NCBI RefSeq assembly: GCF_026711005.1
Contig: NZ_JAPPVJ010000003.1
Coordinates: 124,001-188,000, forward strand
Length of the DNA stretch: 64,000 nt
Source: Sphingobacterium sp. UT-1RO-CII-1
GTDB taxonomy: Bacteria > Bacteroidota > Bacteroidia > Sphingobacteriales > Sphingobacteriaceae
Reading direction: 5' to 3'
Shown piece by piece: positions 19,401 to 27,932 of this stretch; positions within the stretch are counted from its first letter, which is position 1; the number at the start of each line of letters is the position of its first letter. The translations under genes were made by a program, and so were the position numbers. A model generated the notes under the pieces. That model saw nothing but the letters and a program-made list of their open reading frames with translations. It ran no database searches and was not told where the DNA came from.

Positions 19401-19790
19401 TAGTGTGTTTCCAATAGCTATTTTTTGACTCTTATAACCAACATAGCTGATGGAAAGAAAATCAGAGTTTTTTAAATCTGAATTAGAAAAATTAAAAACT
19501 CCCTTTTCGTTAGTAGTTTGGCTCACTTGTATTCTTTCTACCCTAATAGTAGCTCCCACAATTGGTTCTCCATTTGAATTTTTTACTATTCCCCCTATAG
19601 ACTTTTGAATTTCTAGGTCTTTATAAAACCCTAACTTTTCCTGCTTAGAAAATGGGGAAGCCTTAACATTACCTCCTACTACACATGCAAATAAGCTTAT
19701 CCCCATAACCTTTAATAAAGAATGCAATCGGCTACGACTCCGGGCTCTTTCCAGAAATGGTAAAGAAACATGAACTTTTCTTTTTATCAT
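16491..19790 (-). CDS. SusC/RagA-family TonB-linked outer-membrane transporter (no STN domain)
   Basis: 1099 residues. After an N-terminal hydrophobic signal (about 26-44) comes a carboxypeptidase-regulatory-like domain (about 62-145, IVKNSNGEPIVGATIRV), a TonB-box-like VVVVGYGTQ (about 147), the plug with SVLKDASAAAVYGSRAPYGV, and a long barrel ending FGVNITLN. There is no STN domain, so it is not expected to signal through an anti-sigma factor. Control is more likely by the LacI protein at 26776-27834, whose putative operators lie at 19911-19924 and 20031-20044 upstream of this start. Confidence 0.95.
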   Translation of the reverse strand: MIKRKVHVSLPFLERARSRSRLHSLLKVMGISLFACVVGGNVKASPFSKQEKLGFYKDLEIQKSIGGIVKNSNGEPIVGATIRVERIQVSQTTNEKGVFNFSNSDLKNSDFLSISYVGYKSQKIAIGNTLSFDIVLEQDEATLDEVVVVGYGTQKRSHMTAAVDVVSGEALTNRPSANVSDLIKGASPNMNINMGMRGGEPGAASGWNIRGVGSLNGNSSPLVLVDGVEVDINSVDPETVESVSVLKDASAAAVYGSRAPYGVVLITTKKGKQSDNTQVSYSNNFSLNSLLRLPHFIDSYTWATVYNQANANAGLAPVYSDEQMERIKGYLDGTFPYEYDPDNPIDNIWAGRRNGNANNDWPHLLMGNNSISHKHNINVSGGSAKTQYFLSAGYTKQNGTYAFGHDHYRRYNLLSNLSTEVTDWLRINSSLKWAQSDTDYPMGETTVGREHTFREMLMFAPMMPHYNINGTVQSPLVRLLEDSGRDKSKRSDFLANIGAELEPVKGWKTVFNYNYNIRNTKASANPKPVMVELGDGSLGNIGKPESVYTSAYSEYVYKILNLVSSYEQQLDKHYFNVMAGYEQEEALTTGLSATGTSPVVDNYPSIKTSLGGVIATDNMADWSNRGVFGRLNYNYDEKYLVELSGRYSGSSRFPKEKRFGFFPSASVGYTVSKEDFWKPISPYLEYFKVRVSYGSLGNQNIANHLFYDKLGIVGEGPWIMGNKRPQYANVPALISDDITWETITTLNFGVETRLLNSRLDLSFDWYDRRTYDMLGAAYDLPFLLGTGTPVTNNADLSTKGFELVLGWNDKIGSEFNYNVKLALGDSRTTITRYLNLTERFDTWYAGKKYGEIWGFETEGIIQTAEQAKNMADQSRYHKDWRPGDIQYKDLSGDGTIDEGSRTLSERGDLKVIGNKSPRYNVGINLGASWKGIDFNMFWQGILKREFYPEASSPLFWGTTGAWASSGLYRHSPALDYWRPADETNILGPNTDAYLPKPYFTPETNKNRQVQDRYLQNAGYIRLKNLQIGYTIPQSVTKNIFSKARVYFSGENLLTFSGLDKVFDPETAMASDSREGGYLTNGVIYPMSKVFSFGVNITLN

Positions 19791-19910
19791 AATTAGTTTA
19801 TTTTATGTTACTCAATTTTTTATCTATTTAGCTATCACAATACTATTTATTAAAGTTTGTAACGCTACTATTATCAGTAACTCATCATACTTACGCTTAT
19901 TAAACACTTT

Positions 19911-19924
19911 CGTTAACGTAAACG
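19911..19924. promoter_or_regulatory. Putative LacI-family operator O1
   Basis: CGTTAACGTAAACG, inside the near-perfect 16-bp palindrome TCGTTAACGTAAACGA, with the central CG typical of LacI operators. It lies 121 bp upstream of the SusC start. Confidence 0.65.
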
Positions 19925-20030
19925 ATCTAAAAGAATACATACAGAATAAATAATAAGAAAATCTATTCCGTACCATTTCTATTCATCATTTAAAAGTCGA
20001 ATACTTAACTAAAAACTGCACAAGACAACT

Positions 20031-20044
20031 CGTTTACGTTACCG
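20031..20044. promoter_or_regulatory. Putative LacI-family operator O2
   Basis: CGTTTACGTTACCG, the reverse-complement form of the O1 motif with two differences. It lies 120 bp further upstream than O1, a distance that would allow looping. Confidence 0.6.
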
Positions 20045-20266
20045 AAAAAAGTCTTGTACTACTTAATTAAAAGTTAGACATTTAAAAATAAGTCCTGCTA
20101 CTATCGATTTATAATATTTGCAATATAATATACTTTTTTTATTATTTAAAATAAAAGCAAAATTATTTTATGTATTAGCTGCTAATTCCTGGTTCTTAAA
20201 TACAACCTTTGAAATAACCAAGTACAACAAAAATAAACAGTTCTTCTCTTCGCAGTTTATTTTATA

Positions 20267-21328
20267 CTATCTCCTCTCTAACAAAAATTCGGTTACAAAA
20301 TCATTATCATTTAGCCATGGATAATCACGCTCTATTCGGTTCAATTCATCAAACTGACCTAGAGATAATATTTCCTCGGGATTTAAACACCAAATTCCTT
20401 TCATTAGTCCTTGACGTCTCAAAACTTCATGAATTCCTGGTATACAACCCTTAAAATCATTTGCGACATCAAATATAATAGCATTAGCGTCCGTTGTTTG
20501 ATTGGCTAAAATCTGTAATTCACGCCATTTTTCTATTGTCGGCTTTTCTTTAAAACTTTTTACTTCTCTTATCAGCTCTACGGCTTTCCTAGTCCACACA
20601 GCCCAATGTCCTAAAAGTCCTCCTTTAAATTGTACTTCTTCTTGCTTCCCATTTACATCAAACCTATACACTGCCAATAAATCATTTATAATATTGTCAT
20701 CATTACCAGTATACAATGCGATGTCTTCTTTCCTAGATGAATATGCGATTGCTCTTACAACATCGAGTGTCTGATACCTATTAAAAGATGCACACTTTAT
20801 AGCCTCAACATTCTTAATTTCGACAAACTTAGTCCAAAAATCGTAACTAAAAACACGACCTCCAACAGAAGGTTGTAAATAAAACCCAAATACAGGAATC
20901 ACCTGAGCAACTGCTTCTGTCCGTTCAAGAATTTCTTCCTCTGTCGCATTATGCAATCCTCCCATACTTAACAATCCCATATCATAACCATATGATACGG
21001 CTATTTTAGCTTCTTCTATAGCTTGTTCTATTGGTCCACATATACCAGCTATTTTTAAGAAAGGTCTCTCCAGTTTTTTCTCTGCTATAACATTAGCCGT
21101 TACTTCTAAAACTTTTTCAAATAAATTATGTTGCGGATCCCTAATCTCAAACTGTGTCGAATGAACTCCCACTGCAACACCACCAGCTCCACTAGCTATA
21201 TAATATTCAGTTAATAATCGCTGATTATCTTCATCAAAATGTCTGTGTTCATCCAAACACAAAGGATGAGCAGGAAGGACTATACCTTCCATTAAATATG
21301 CCTTTAACTTTTTATCCAACATTTGCAT
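20267..21328 (-). CDS. Dihydrodipicolinate synthase/N-acetylneuraminate lyase-family aldolase
   Basis: 353 residues, cytoplasmic, with a TIM-barrel class I aldolase pattern. GVHSTQFEI sits where the family's substrate carboxylate loop is, the Tyr in GFYLQPSVGG matches the catalytic tyrosine, and the Lys in VEAIKCASF matches the Schiff-base lysine. Family members make or cleave 2-keto(-3-deoxy) acids from sugar acids or sialic acid. At 353 residues it is longer than typical DapA (about 290). It overlaps the epimerase gene upstream by one base, so both belong to one operon with the Nramp-like transporter. Confidence 0.8.
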   Translation of the reverse strand: MQMLDKKLKAYLMEGIVLPAHPLCLDEHRHFDEDNQRLLTEYYIASGAGGVAVGVHSTQFEIRDPQHNLFEKVLEVTANVIAEKKLERPFLKIAGICGPIEQAIEEAKIAVSYGYDMGLLSMGGLHNATEEEILERTEAVAQVIPVFGFYLQPSVGGRVFSYDFWTKFVEIKNVEAIKCASFNRYQTLDVVRAIAYSSRKEDIALYTGNDDNIINDLLAVYRFDVNGKQEEVQFKGGLLGHWAVWTRKAVELIREVKSFKEKPTIEKWRELQILANQTTDANAIIFDVANDFKGCIPGIHEVLRRQGLMKGIWCLNPEEILSLGQFDELNRIERDYPWLNDNDFVTEFLLERR

Positions 21329-22350
21329 TAAAACTTCCCCTTTCTTTCTTGAAAACTAGTATTCTTTCCAAATTCATCTCCATTATTCAATATCCACTGA
21401 GCAGTAATTTCTATAACATCCATAATTGTCACTTTCGGATAGCCGAATATTTTATGACATTCCGAAGCATTATTTAATAATGCTGTACTTTCTGGCTCCC
21501 CTTCAAAAATTGGTTTTATTCCCATTTTTTCTCCTAGCCTTTCAGCTATCCACTTCACCGATAAAATCTCAGGTCCGGTAACATTCAAAACCTTTGCGGG
21601 GCTTTCTACATGCAGCAAACTCCTTATAGCAATTTCATTAGCGTCATGTTGCCAAATAACATTTACATTATTTGTCTGTAGATTTACACTCTCTCCTCTA
21701 AATACTTTTTTTCCGATTTCATGCACAACTCCATACCTAAAATCCACAGCGTAGTTTAATCGATATAATAATATGGGAGTTTGATTCTTCTTACTGAAAT
21801 AGGTAAATATTCTTTCTCTTCCCAAAGTACTTTGGGCATATTCCCCGATTGGTTCAGGGGCGGTATGTTCATCCACTCCCCCCGATGTAACATTCACAAA
21901 AGGCAATACGTTACCGGAAGACAAGGCAACAATACGTGATGCTTTAAATTTTTCCGCTATACGACCAGGCAAATAAGTATTCATAGCCCAAGTGAAATCT
22001 TCATTTCCAACAGCACCAAACTTAAACCCTGCTAAATAAATGATATTTTTCACCTCAGGTAAACTTTGCAGATCTTCCTCATCCAACAAATCACACACAA
22101 TAGTTTCGACTCCAATATTTTGCAAATATTTCTTTCCATCTTTATTAGAAAAGCGGGAAACACCATAAACTTTACGTGAAACATTAAGTTCTTTCAAACC
22201 ATCTATTAAAAGCTTAGCCATACTTGGCCCCATTTTCCCTCCTATTCCCAAAAACATAAAATCACCATCTAGACGGGCAAGATCTCTTAAAAAAACATCA
22301 GAGGGTTGCGTATATTGCTTCTCCAACTCTACTAATAATTTATTCTTCAT
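21328..22350 (-). CDS. NAD(P)-dependent epimerase/dehydratase (SDR family)
   Basis: 340 residues. The N-terminal Rossmann motif is GIGGKMGPSM (about 36-45); an acidic residue in VCDLLDEEDL follows the nucleotide-binding strand, and SSGNVLPF marks the serine strand. The expected YxxxK is unusual: the region reads EYAQSTLGRERIF, with Arg in place of Lys, so catalysis by the classical route is not assured. It probably acts on a sugar or sugar-acid intermediate of the same operon. It starts two bases before the transporter stop codon ends, so translation is tightly linked. Confidence 0.75.
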   Translation of the reverse strand: MKNKLLVELEKQYTQPSDVFLRDLARLDGDFMFLGIGGKMGPSMAKLLIDGLKELNVSRKVYGVSRFSNKDGKKYLQNIGVETIVCDLLDEEDLQSLPEVKNIIYLAGFKFGAVGNEDFTWAMNTYLPGRIAEKFKASRIVALSSGNVLPFVNVTSGGVDEHTAPEPIGEYAQSTLGRERIFTYFSKKNQTPILLYRLNYAVDFRYGVVHEIGKKVFRGESVNLQTNNVNVIWQHDANEIAIRSLLHVESPAKVLNVTGPEILSVKWIAERLGEKMGIKPIFEGEPESTALLNNASECHKIFGYPKVTIMDVIEITAQWILNNGDEFGKNTSFQERKGKF

Positions 22351-22351
22351 T

Positions 22352-23554
22352 TTATTTTAAAAACATATCGTAAACATTCGCTACCATTAACACAATTATC
22401 ACCGTTAAGCCCAGAGCTCCTCCCCACTTATAAAAGTTACTATTAACATATTCTCCCATTACCTTTTTACTATTAGCAATCCAAAAGATAGACACGCCTA
22501 TAAAAGGCACTAAAAAAATAGTTACACTTTGTGCTAACACAATCAATTCCAAAGGAAGTTTGCCGAAAGAAATTGCAACAATACATCCCAAAATCATAAC
22601 AATAGATATTAAAACTTTCGTTTTCTTAGAATCCATACTACTCCCCAAACCTAATGCATCACTCAATAGAACCCCTCCTACTGTAGCATTTCCAACCAAA
22701 GAAGAAAAGGAAGCTCCAAATAATCCTACAAAAAACAACGAACTTGCATATTTTCCAAAAAGAGGTTCCAAGGCTTTCCCCATTTCAGCAGCACCATTTA
22801 CGTGAATATTCTTTGGAAATAAAACTGCGGCGGCACAAACTAAAACAGATGCACTCATAAAACCCAACAAAACTACTCCCGTAAACGCTCCCCGTTCCGA
22901 GTTTTTGATACTCATACCTTCATTACCAGTTTTCTTTCGTTCTTGAATAAGATAAGTTTGATAAAACGCTCCAACAAGAGAAAAACAAGAAGCAGTAAAA
23001 GCTATAATTAACCCTACAGATCCGTCTGGAATGGATGGGATAAACCCTTTAAAGAGTAATAGAAAATTTATTTCCGCCAAAAACAAGGTCGCTATAAAAC
23101 AACCCAACATCAGTAATACTAAAGTAATCATCAACTTCTCCATTACTTTATAAAATGAAGGAAAGAACAATAATGCAATTCCTAAAACAGTAAATAAAAT
23201 AATCCATATATCCATTGATGTATTCGTAGCTTCCGCTATTGCAATTCCTACCCCTATGCTATTACCCGCCTGAAAAGAAGTTGCTACAAAAAAAATACCT
23301 ACTCCTATCATTACACCTATTGTCTTATTAAAATGCTCCTTAATCAACGTTAATAAAGACTTGTTGTGAATTACGCCTATACGCGAACACATAGACGTAT
23401 AAATCCCCATGAAAAATAATGCGACTATCACTATCCACATTAAAGAATATTCGTAATCTGCCCCCATTTTAGAAGTGATAGTCATTTTACTTGGCCCAAA
23501 AACAACTGCAGCAGTAATAACGCCTGGCCCTAAAATATTTAAGATTTTCTTCAT
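22352..23554 (-). CDS. Nramp-fold inner-membrane transporter lacking metal-binding motifs
   Basis: 400 residues with about 11 hydrophobic segments. GPGVITAAVVF at 9-19 aligns with Nramp helix 1, but the metal-binding DPGN that should follow is GPSK (20-23). In helix 6 the position of the MPHN motif is SLVG (about 192-195, before AFYQTYLIQER). All known Mn/Fe ligands are therefore missing. It is nevertheless clearly an APC-fold Nramp relative. As it is co-transcribed with an aldolase and an epimerase, it more likely imports the pathway's organic substrate than a metal. Database tools will probably label it a divalent metal transporter. Confidence 0.8.
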   Translation of the reverse strand: MKKILNILGPGVITAAVVFGPSKMTITSKMGADYEYSLMWIVIVALFFMGIYTSMCSRIGVIHNKSLLTLIKEHFNKTIGVMIGVGIFFVATSFQAGNSIGVGIAIAEATNTSMDIWIILFTVLGIALLFFPSFYKVMEKLMITLVLLMLGCFIATLFLAEINFLLLFKGFIPSIPDGSVGLIIAFTASCFSLVGAFYQTYLIQERKKTGNEGMSIKNSERGAFTGVVLLGFMSASVLVCAAAVLFPKNIHVNGAAEMGKALEPLFGKYASSLFFVGLFGASFSSLVGNATVGGVLLSDALGLGSSMDSKKTKVLISIVMILGCIVAISFGKLPLELIVLAQSVTIFLVPFIGVSIFWIANSKKVMGEYVNSNFYKWGGALGLTVIIVLMVANVYDMFLK

Positions 23555-23559
23555 AGTTT

Positions 23560-25080
23560 CTAATTGATTTTCATTCTCATTTTATTAACATCTACGGTAT
23601 CAATAACACTGTAATTATTACCGAGTCCTGTCCTGATATAATTAGAGATAGCTGTTATTTCACTATTCGACAAAAAACTAAAAGAAGGCATTTCTTGATC
23701 GTATACATCTCCATTTACTTCAATTGGGCCTTTTAGACCTTTCAAAACAACCTCTAAAAACTTGTTTTTACTTTCTACTGTAGCTGTTTGAACAAGTGGT
23801 GGAAAATATTTTCGAACTCCCATTCCATCATCTTTATGACAGGATGCACAATAAGATTTGTAAAGAACTTTTCCATTACTCTTATTCTCTATTATATCCT
23901 CTTCTGCAGACATAAAATTATCTGGTTTAAAATCAATAACAGACAGCTTTAATATTCTATCATCATTATGCTTAGGAAAACCTTTCTGCGGATTCCAATC
24001 CCGATTACTTGTTGCTATATATATATTACCTTTTTTATCGGATGTGACAGATCGAATGCGTCCATAATAATCTTTTAAATAAACCTTCTCATCGATAATG
24101 TTAGTTTGTTCTTCATTCAACTTTAACACCCTAAAACTTTGTGTTTTCAATGTAACTAAGAGAAGACTATTATCCCACTCAGGCAACAAAGAATTACGAT
24201 AATATTTCATTCCTGCTGGAGCTATAACAGGTGTCCAAGCCTTGATAGGCTCGGTCATATTTCTTCTTCTTGCTATTTCAATTTCATGAGGTTTATCATG
24301 ATACCCTTCTATCTCTCTCCAACCATAATTATGCAAAGGCTGAATATAATTTACTTCATCCTCAATTGCATCTCCATGCTCTGAGGCCATTATTTTCCCA
24401 TTTGAGGTTACCGTTAACCCTTGAATATTCCTAAAGCCCCATGCATAAACATAAGAATTCGTTAATGGATTGTCTTTAGGTATACTGCCGTCATCTTTCA
24501 TTCGTAAAATCTTACCATTTAATGTTGTTGAATCCTGCGAATCTGTTAACGACAATGCATCTCCAGTTGCCCAATATAAATACCCTTCCAAATCAAATGT
24601 TAATCTCGATCCATTATGCCCCAAAGCACCTGGTATACGCAATAATACATCAGATTGTACTACTTTTCTTTTTTCCAACTTAAGCTTCACCAATTCACTA
24701 TAATATTTTCCTTCTTCCTCAGTCGTATAACAAGCGTATAAATAAGGCTTATTTCTAAAATTAGGATGAATAGCTAGCCCTAATAGTCCCATAGTTCGTT
24801 TATGAAATACATTAGGCACTCTATAAATTAGATTTTTAGTATTAGTTTTTAAATCCAACTCAAATATACTGCCTTTGATTTCTGTAAAAAAAATCGAATT
24901 ACTTCCCTCATTATACTGTATATCCCATGGCACGTCCAAGCTATCTTGAATTTCACTGATCCCGATATACGATTTATCAGAAACTTTTATAAAATCTATA
25001 TATTTCTCTTTATTGTCATGCTCACAACCAATTAGAAGGGCCAATGGTATCAGAATCAATAATACTCTTATTATACTCAT
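23560..25080 (-). CDS. Quinoprotein glucose/sorbosone dehydrogenase-like lipoprotein fused to cytochrome c
   Basis: 506 residues. A lipoprotein signal ends LLIGC (Cys about 19). Residues 45-390 form a PQQ-type glucose/sorbosone dehydrogenase propeller, with LDVPWDIQYN, GALGHNGSRLTFD, LYWATGDA, YAWGFRNIQGL and ASEHGDAIEDEVNYI matching the soluble glucose dehydrogenase family, including its catalytic His and Arg regions. The C-terminal 100 residues are a class I cytochrome c: heme attachment CASCH and a distal Met in QEMPSF. This lets electrons from sugar oxidation pass within one protein to a periplasmic acceptor, plausibly the cupredoxin at 10644-11783. It overlaps the esterase gene upstream by 4 bp. 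Confidence 0.85.
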   Translation of the reverse strand: MSIIRVLLILIPLALLIGCEHDNKEKYIDFIKVSDKSYIGISEIQDSLDVPWDIQYNEGSNSIFFTEIKGSIFELDLKTNTKNLIYRVPNVFHKRTMGLLGLAIHPNFRNKPYLYACYTTEEEGKYYSELVKLKLEKRKVVQSDVLLRIPGALGHNGSRLTFDLEGYLYWATGDALSLTDSQDSTTLNGKILRMKDDGSIPKDNPLTNSYVYAWGFRNIQGLTVTSNGKIMASEHGDAIEDEVNYIQPLHNYGWREIEGYHDKPHEIEIARRRNMTEPIKAWTPVIAPAGMKYYRNSLLPEWDNSLLLVTLKTQSFRVLKLNEEQTNIIDEKVYLKDYYGRIRSVTSDKKGNIYIATSNRDWNPQKGFPKHNDDRILKLSVIDFKPDNFMSAEEDIIENKSNGKVLYKSYCASCHKDDGMGVRKYFPPLVQTATVESKNKFLEVVLKGLKGPIEVNGDVYDQEMPSFSFLSNSEITAISNYIRTGLGNNYSVIDTVDVNKMRMKIN

Positions 25081-26363
25081 ATTACTTTAAAATAATCGGT
25101 TATAAAATCATAAACTGCCATAATTTGGCTTGGATGATTCGCATGTGCTACATCAGCTAGTACATACTTTCTCCTTTCTGAAACTATCGTATTATACGCT
25201 GCATAAATCGTAGTTGCTGGGGTTACATCGTCAATTAAGCCCCAAGTCATAAAAACCGGTACCTTAATAGCTTTTACAAAATTTACCACATCATAATAAG
25301 GTATCACCTGTTCCCTGGAAGCATATACCCACTCATCTGTAATATTCTTAAGTGGTTGAGGCCATCCTGAAGGTTCATCAAACATGGAACCATTCGTTTG
25401 ACATAGAGCCGGGCAGTAAACAGCGACCGCTTTTATTCTCTCGTCTAAACCTGTTACTATCAAACTCAATGCTCCCCCTTGAGAAGACCCACTAACAACT
25501 ATTTTTTCACTATCTACCTCGTCTAAAGTCTCTAAAAAATCCAAAGCTCGTACACATCCTTTAATAACTCGATTGAAATAATAAGTATCTTTTGACTGTA
25601 AATTAAAATAAGGATATCCATTCAAAGCCCCTTTAGCTAATGCACTATACAAACCTGGGTCTGAATTTATAGGAATACCATGCACACCTAACTGTAGAGT
25701 AATAATATTTGCCTCCGCAAATTTCATATTTGCACTATAAGGTCTAACTCCAGCACCTGGATAAATGACCACAACAGGCATTTTTGTATTTTTATCGCTT
25801 TGCTTAGGTATAGTTAGAACTCCATAAAAACGAGATCCATCTTTATCAACTACATAGTTAACGTAATACACGTCGACCGTTTCAGAAGACAAATCCACAG
25901 CTTGTATTATCTTTGAATCTAAAGCAACCTCTTGTATACCCTCCAATTGTCTCTTCCAAAATGAAGCAAAGTCAATAGGATAAATAGTTGTTCTACGTAA
26001 ATTATCAGAATCAATTACAGCGCCTATTTCTTTAATAATCACTTCAGAATCTATCTCTATACTAGCTTTTATACGTAAAACTTGAGCTAAATCAGTTGGA
26101 AGAATATTAACTATAGTCCTTTTATTAAAAATATAACCTTCCAAAACTTTCCCATCATTTTCTCCTTCCTTCCCATACATCAACTTATATTGTTTCCCTT
26201 TTAATACAGAAAATGCCGTCTCATCTGCTATTATTTCTACAGTAATACTATCATGCAACTTATACTCATTTTTACCACCCGCCAATCTCAGGTCAAATGT
26301 AATCTGACTATAACAAAAATTATAAAAAACGCAAGACAAGAATAATATACTAAGCTTTTTCAT
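25077..26363 (-). CDS. Secreted acetyl-xylan-esterase-like hydrolase (AXE1/cephalosporin deacetylase type)
   Basis: 428 residues. A signal peptide (about 1-19, ending FCYSQ) is followed by an Ig-like N-terminal domain (to about 130) and an alpha/beta-hydrolase of the acetyl-xylan-esterase clan. The motif RxxxYPIDFASFWKRQ precedes the core, the nucleophile lies in VSGSSQGGALS, the acid in WGLIDDVTPA and the His in VAHANHPSQ, the standard order for this family. It would remove acyl groups from the imported sugar in the periplasm. It is the first gene after the putative operator at 26609-26622. Confidence 0.85.
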   Translation of the reverse strand: MKKLSILFLSCVFYNFCYSQITFDLRLAGGKNEYKLHDSITVEIIADETAFSVLKGKQYKLMYGKEGENDGKVLEGYIFNKRTIVNILPTDLAQVLRIKASIEIDSEVIIKEIGAVIDSDNLRRTTIYPIDFASFWKRQLEGIQEVALDSKIIQAVDLSSETVDVYYVNYVVDKDGSRFYGVLTIPKQSDKNTKMPVVVIYPGAGVRPYSANMKFAEANIITLQLGVHGIPINSDPGLYSALAKGALNGYPYFNLQSKDTYYFNRVIKGCVRALDFLETLDEVDSEKIVVSGSSQGGALSLIVTGLDERIKAVAVYCPALCQTNGSMFDEPSGWPQPLKNITDEWVYASREQVIPYYDVVNFVKAIKVPVFMTWGLIDDVTPATTIYAAYNTIVSERRKYVLADVAHANHPSQIMAVYDFITDYFKVI

Positions 26364-26775
26364 ATGTCTATAATTACTTCATGAGCTATCACGCTCGGTT
26401 TATCTTTTATCTGATTAGTTTATTGTCAAATAATCAGAAAGGTTTTCCATCTTATTATTACTCATCCTTGCGCCTCCTTTACGATATAAATATTTCAATA
26501 ATATTTTTCATATCAGTAAAAAAACACATTTGAACTTCTTCTCTTCAACATTTAAAATGTTGATAATAAAACGTATTAATGTTTTAAAACAGCAGAAGAA
26601 AATCATTGCGTAAACGTTACCGTAAATTCTTGTTTTTTTATTAGAATCACATTAATTTTCAAAAAAAAGAATTGATCTTTACTTAGATTTATATCGTCTT
26701 AAATCGCATTACTTCTTAAGACTGCTTTTAACAATACAATTATAAATATAAAAAATAGTTTTTACTAATTTTTAT
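26364..26775. other. Regulatory gap between lacI-type gene and esterase operon
   Basis: A 412-bp A/T-rich stretch with one operator-like palindrome at 26609-26622. No coding frame and no exact minus-strand TAnnTTTG box was seen. Confidence 0.6.
26609..26622. promoter_or_regulatory. Putative LacI-family operator O3
   Basis: CGTAAACGTTACCG shares the A/C-rich half-sites and central CG of O1 and O2. It lies about 245 bp upstream of the esterase start and 154 bp downstream of the regulator stop codon, so it could control the 26.4-20.3 kb operon. Confidence 0.6.
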
Positions 26776-27834
26776 CTAATTTTCGTAAAATAAATAATTT
26801 TCTATAGTTAATATGTCTATCGGCATAGATTTTATATCTGCCGGTTTTTCCTTTAACAAAAAGTAATTATACAAGTATTCTATCGCCAAATACCCCTGCT
26901 TATCAGGCCTTTGACAAATTAAAAAATCGACTACTCCTTTTGCTAAATAATCAACATTCGATGGCAAAAAATCGAATCCAATAATATGAGGTTTTACAAA
27001 GTCAGGTCTTTCATGAAAAAATTGCCCAACTACTGACACCCTTGAATTGGTTACAAATATTAAATCGGGCACTATTTCCTCAACAAGATTACTTAATTCT
27101 CTCGATACATCATTATAATCGTTATGATGTATATCTCTTAGAACAATATCAAAATTCCGACCCAAATTCTCCAGATATTTCGTGTAACCTTCAATTTTGG
27201 TATTTAAATATTTATAGTTCTGTAAACCTTTACCCACATTTAAAATTAAAAGTTTTGATTCATCTTGAACAAGATAAGAAGTCAAATTTCCTGCTAAACG
27301 TCCAGTGCTATATAAGTCTGGCCCTACATATCCTAAAGATGATGAGTTGGGTATATCTGAATTAATAAAAATAGTCTGTAAGCCATTTTGCTTACACCTA
27401 TCAACAAAGCATCTTGTTTCCTCTATAAATATTGGCGCTACTACAACTGCATTAAATTTCGTTTCAAACACGGTATCCGCTGCCTTATTAAATGTACTAA
27501 CATCTTCCTGATCATACAAAAAAACATCTATATTTATACCAAACGAACTAAATTCATCAATTCCTTTATTAATTCCTGTTAAACATAACTCCCAGTATCC
27601 AGTTTGTTGGGAAGTTCGAGGAATTAATACAGCAATGCTAAGATTATTCTTTACAGAAAGCGACCTTGCGTACATGTTAGGTCGATAATTATTTTCTTTA
27701 ATTATTTTTTGGATCTTTTCTCTCGTTACATCGGATACATCTTTCCTATTATTCAAAACCCGATCTACTGTGGCAATGGAAACATTGGCTAGTTTAGCAA
27801 TATCTTTGATACCGAACTTTTTCTTCTCACTCAT
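26776..27834 (-). CDS. LacI-family transcriptional regulator
   Basis: 352 residues. The N-terminal helix-turn-helix GIKDIAKLANVSIATVDRVL (about 8-27) and hinge NNYRPNMYARSLS are classical LacI; the TVDRVL variant in place of TVSRVL is common in Bacteroidota. The rest is a periplasmic-binding-protein-like effector domain (residues 65-340). A -7-like box (TATTTTTG on the minus strand, 27848-27855) lies 13 bases before the start. It is the first gene inside the right boundary repeat and is the likely controller of the cassette through the three CGTTTACGTTAACG-like sites. Confidence 0.9.
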   Translation of the reverse strand: MSEKKKFGIKDIAKLANVSIATVDRVLNNRKDVSDVTREKIQKIIKENNYRPNMYARSLSVKNNLSIAVLIPRTSQQTGYWELCLTGINKGIDEFSSFGINIDVFLYDQEDVSTFNKAADTVFETKFNAVVVAPIFIEETRCFVDRCKQNGLQTIFINSDIPNSSSLGYVGPDLYSTGRLAGNLTSYLVQDESKLLILNVGKGLQNYKYLNTKIEGYTKYLENLGRNFDIVLRDIHHNDYNDVSRELSNLVEEIVPDLIFVTNSRVSVVGQFFHERPDFVKPHIIGFDFLPSNVDYLAKGVVDFLICQRPDKQGYLAIEYLYNYFLLKEKPADIKSMPIDILTIENYLFYEN

Positions 27835-27932
27835 ATAATTTTAACAACAAAAATAAAGATAGTGGACAGAACTAAAGTAGTAAAATAATCTAACATTTAC
27901 CGATGCGACTTTATTTCGAAGAAATATATAAA

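Larger units (their letters stand above)
19791..20266. other. Regulatory gap upstream of SusC, no gene
   Basis: A 476-bp A/T-rich stretch holding two operator-like palindromes 120 bp apart. No exact -7 box was found; the nearest is TAGTATTG on the minus strand within 19835-19845, one mismatch from consensus. A short open frame at 20118-20324 has no coding character. Confidence 0.6.

Noticed and set aside
20118..20324. 68-aa open frame upstream of SusC
   Set aside because: Low-complexity A/T translation, overlaps the end of the aldolase gene, no family resemblance.
22352..23554. Manganese/iron Nramp transporter
   Set aside because: The fold matches, but DPGN and MPHN are replaced, so a metal substrate cannot be claimed.
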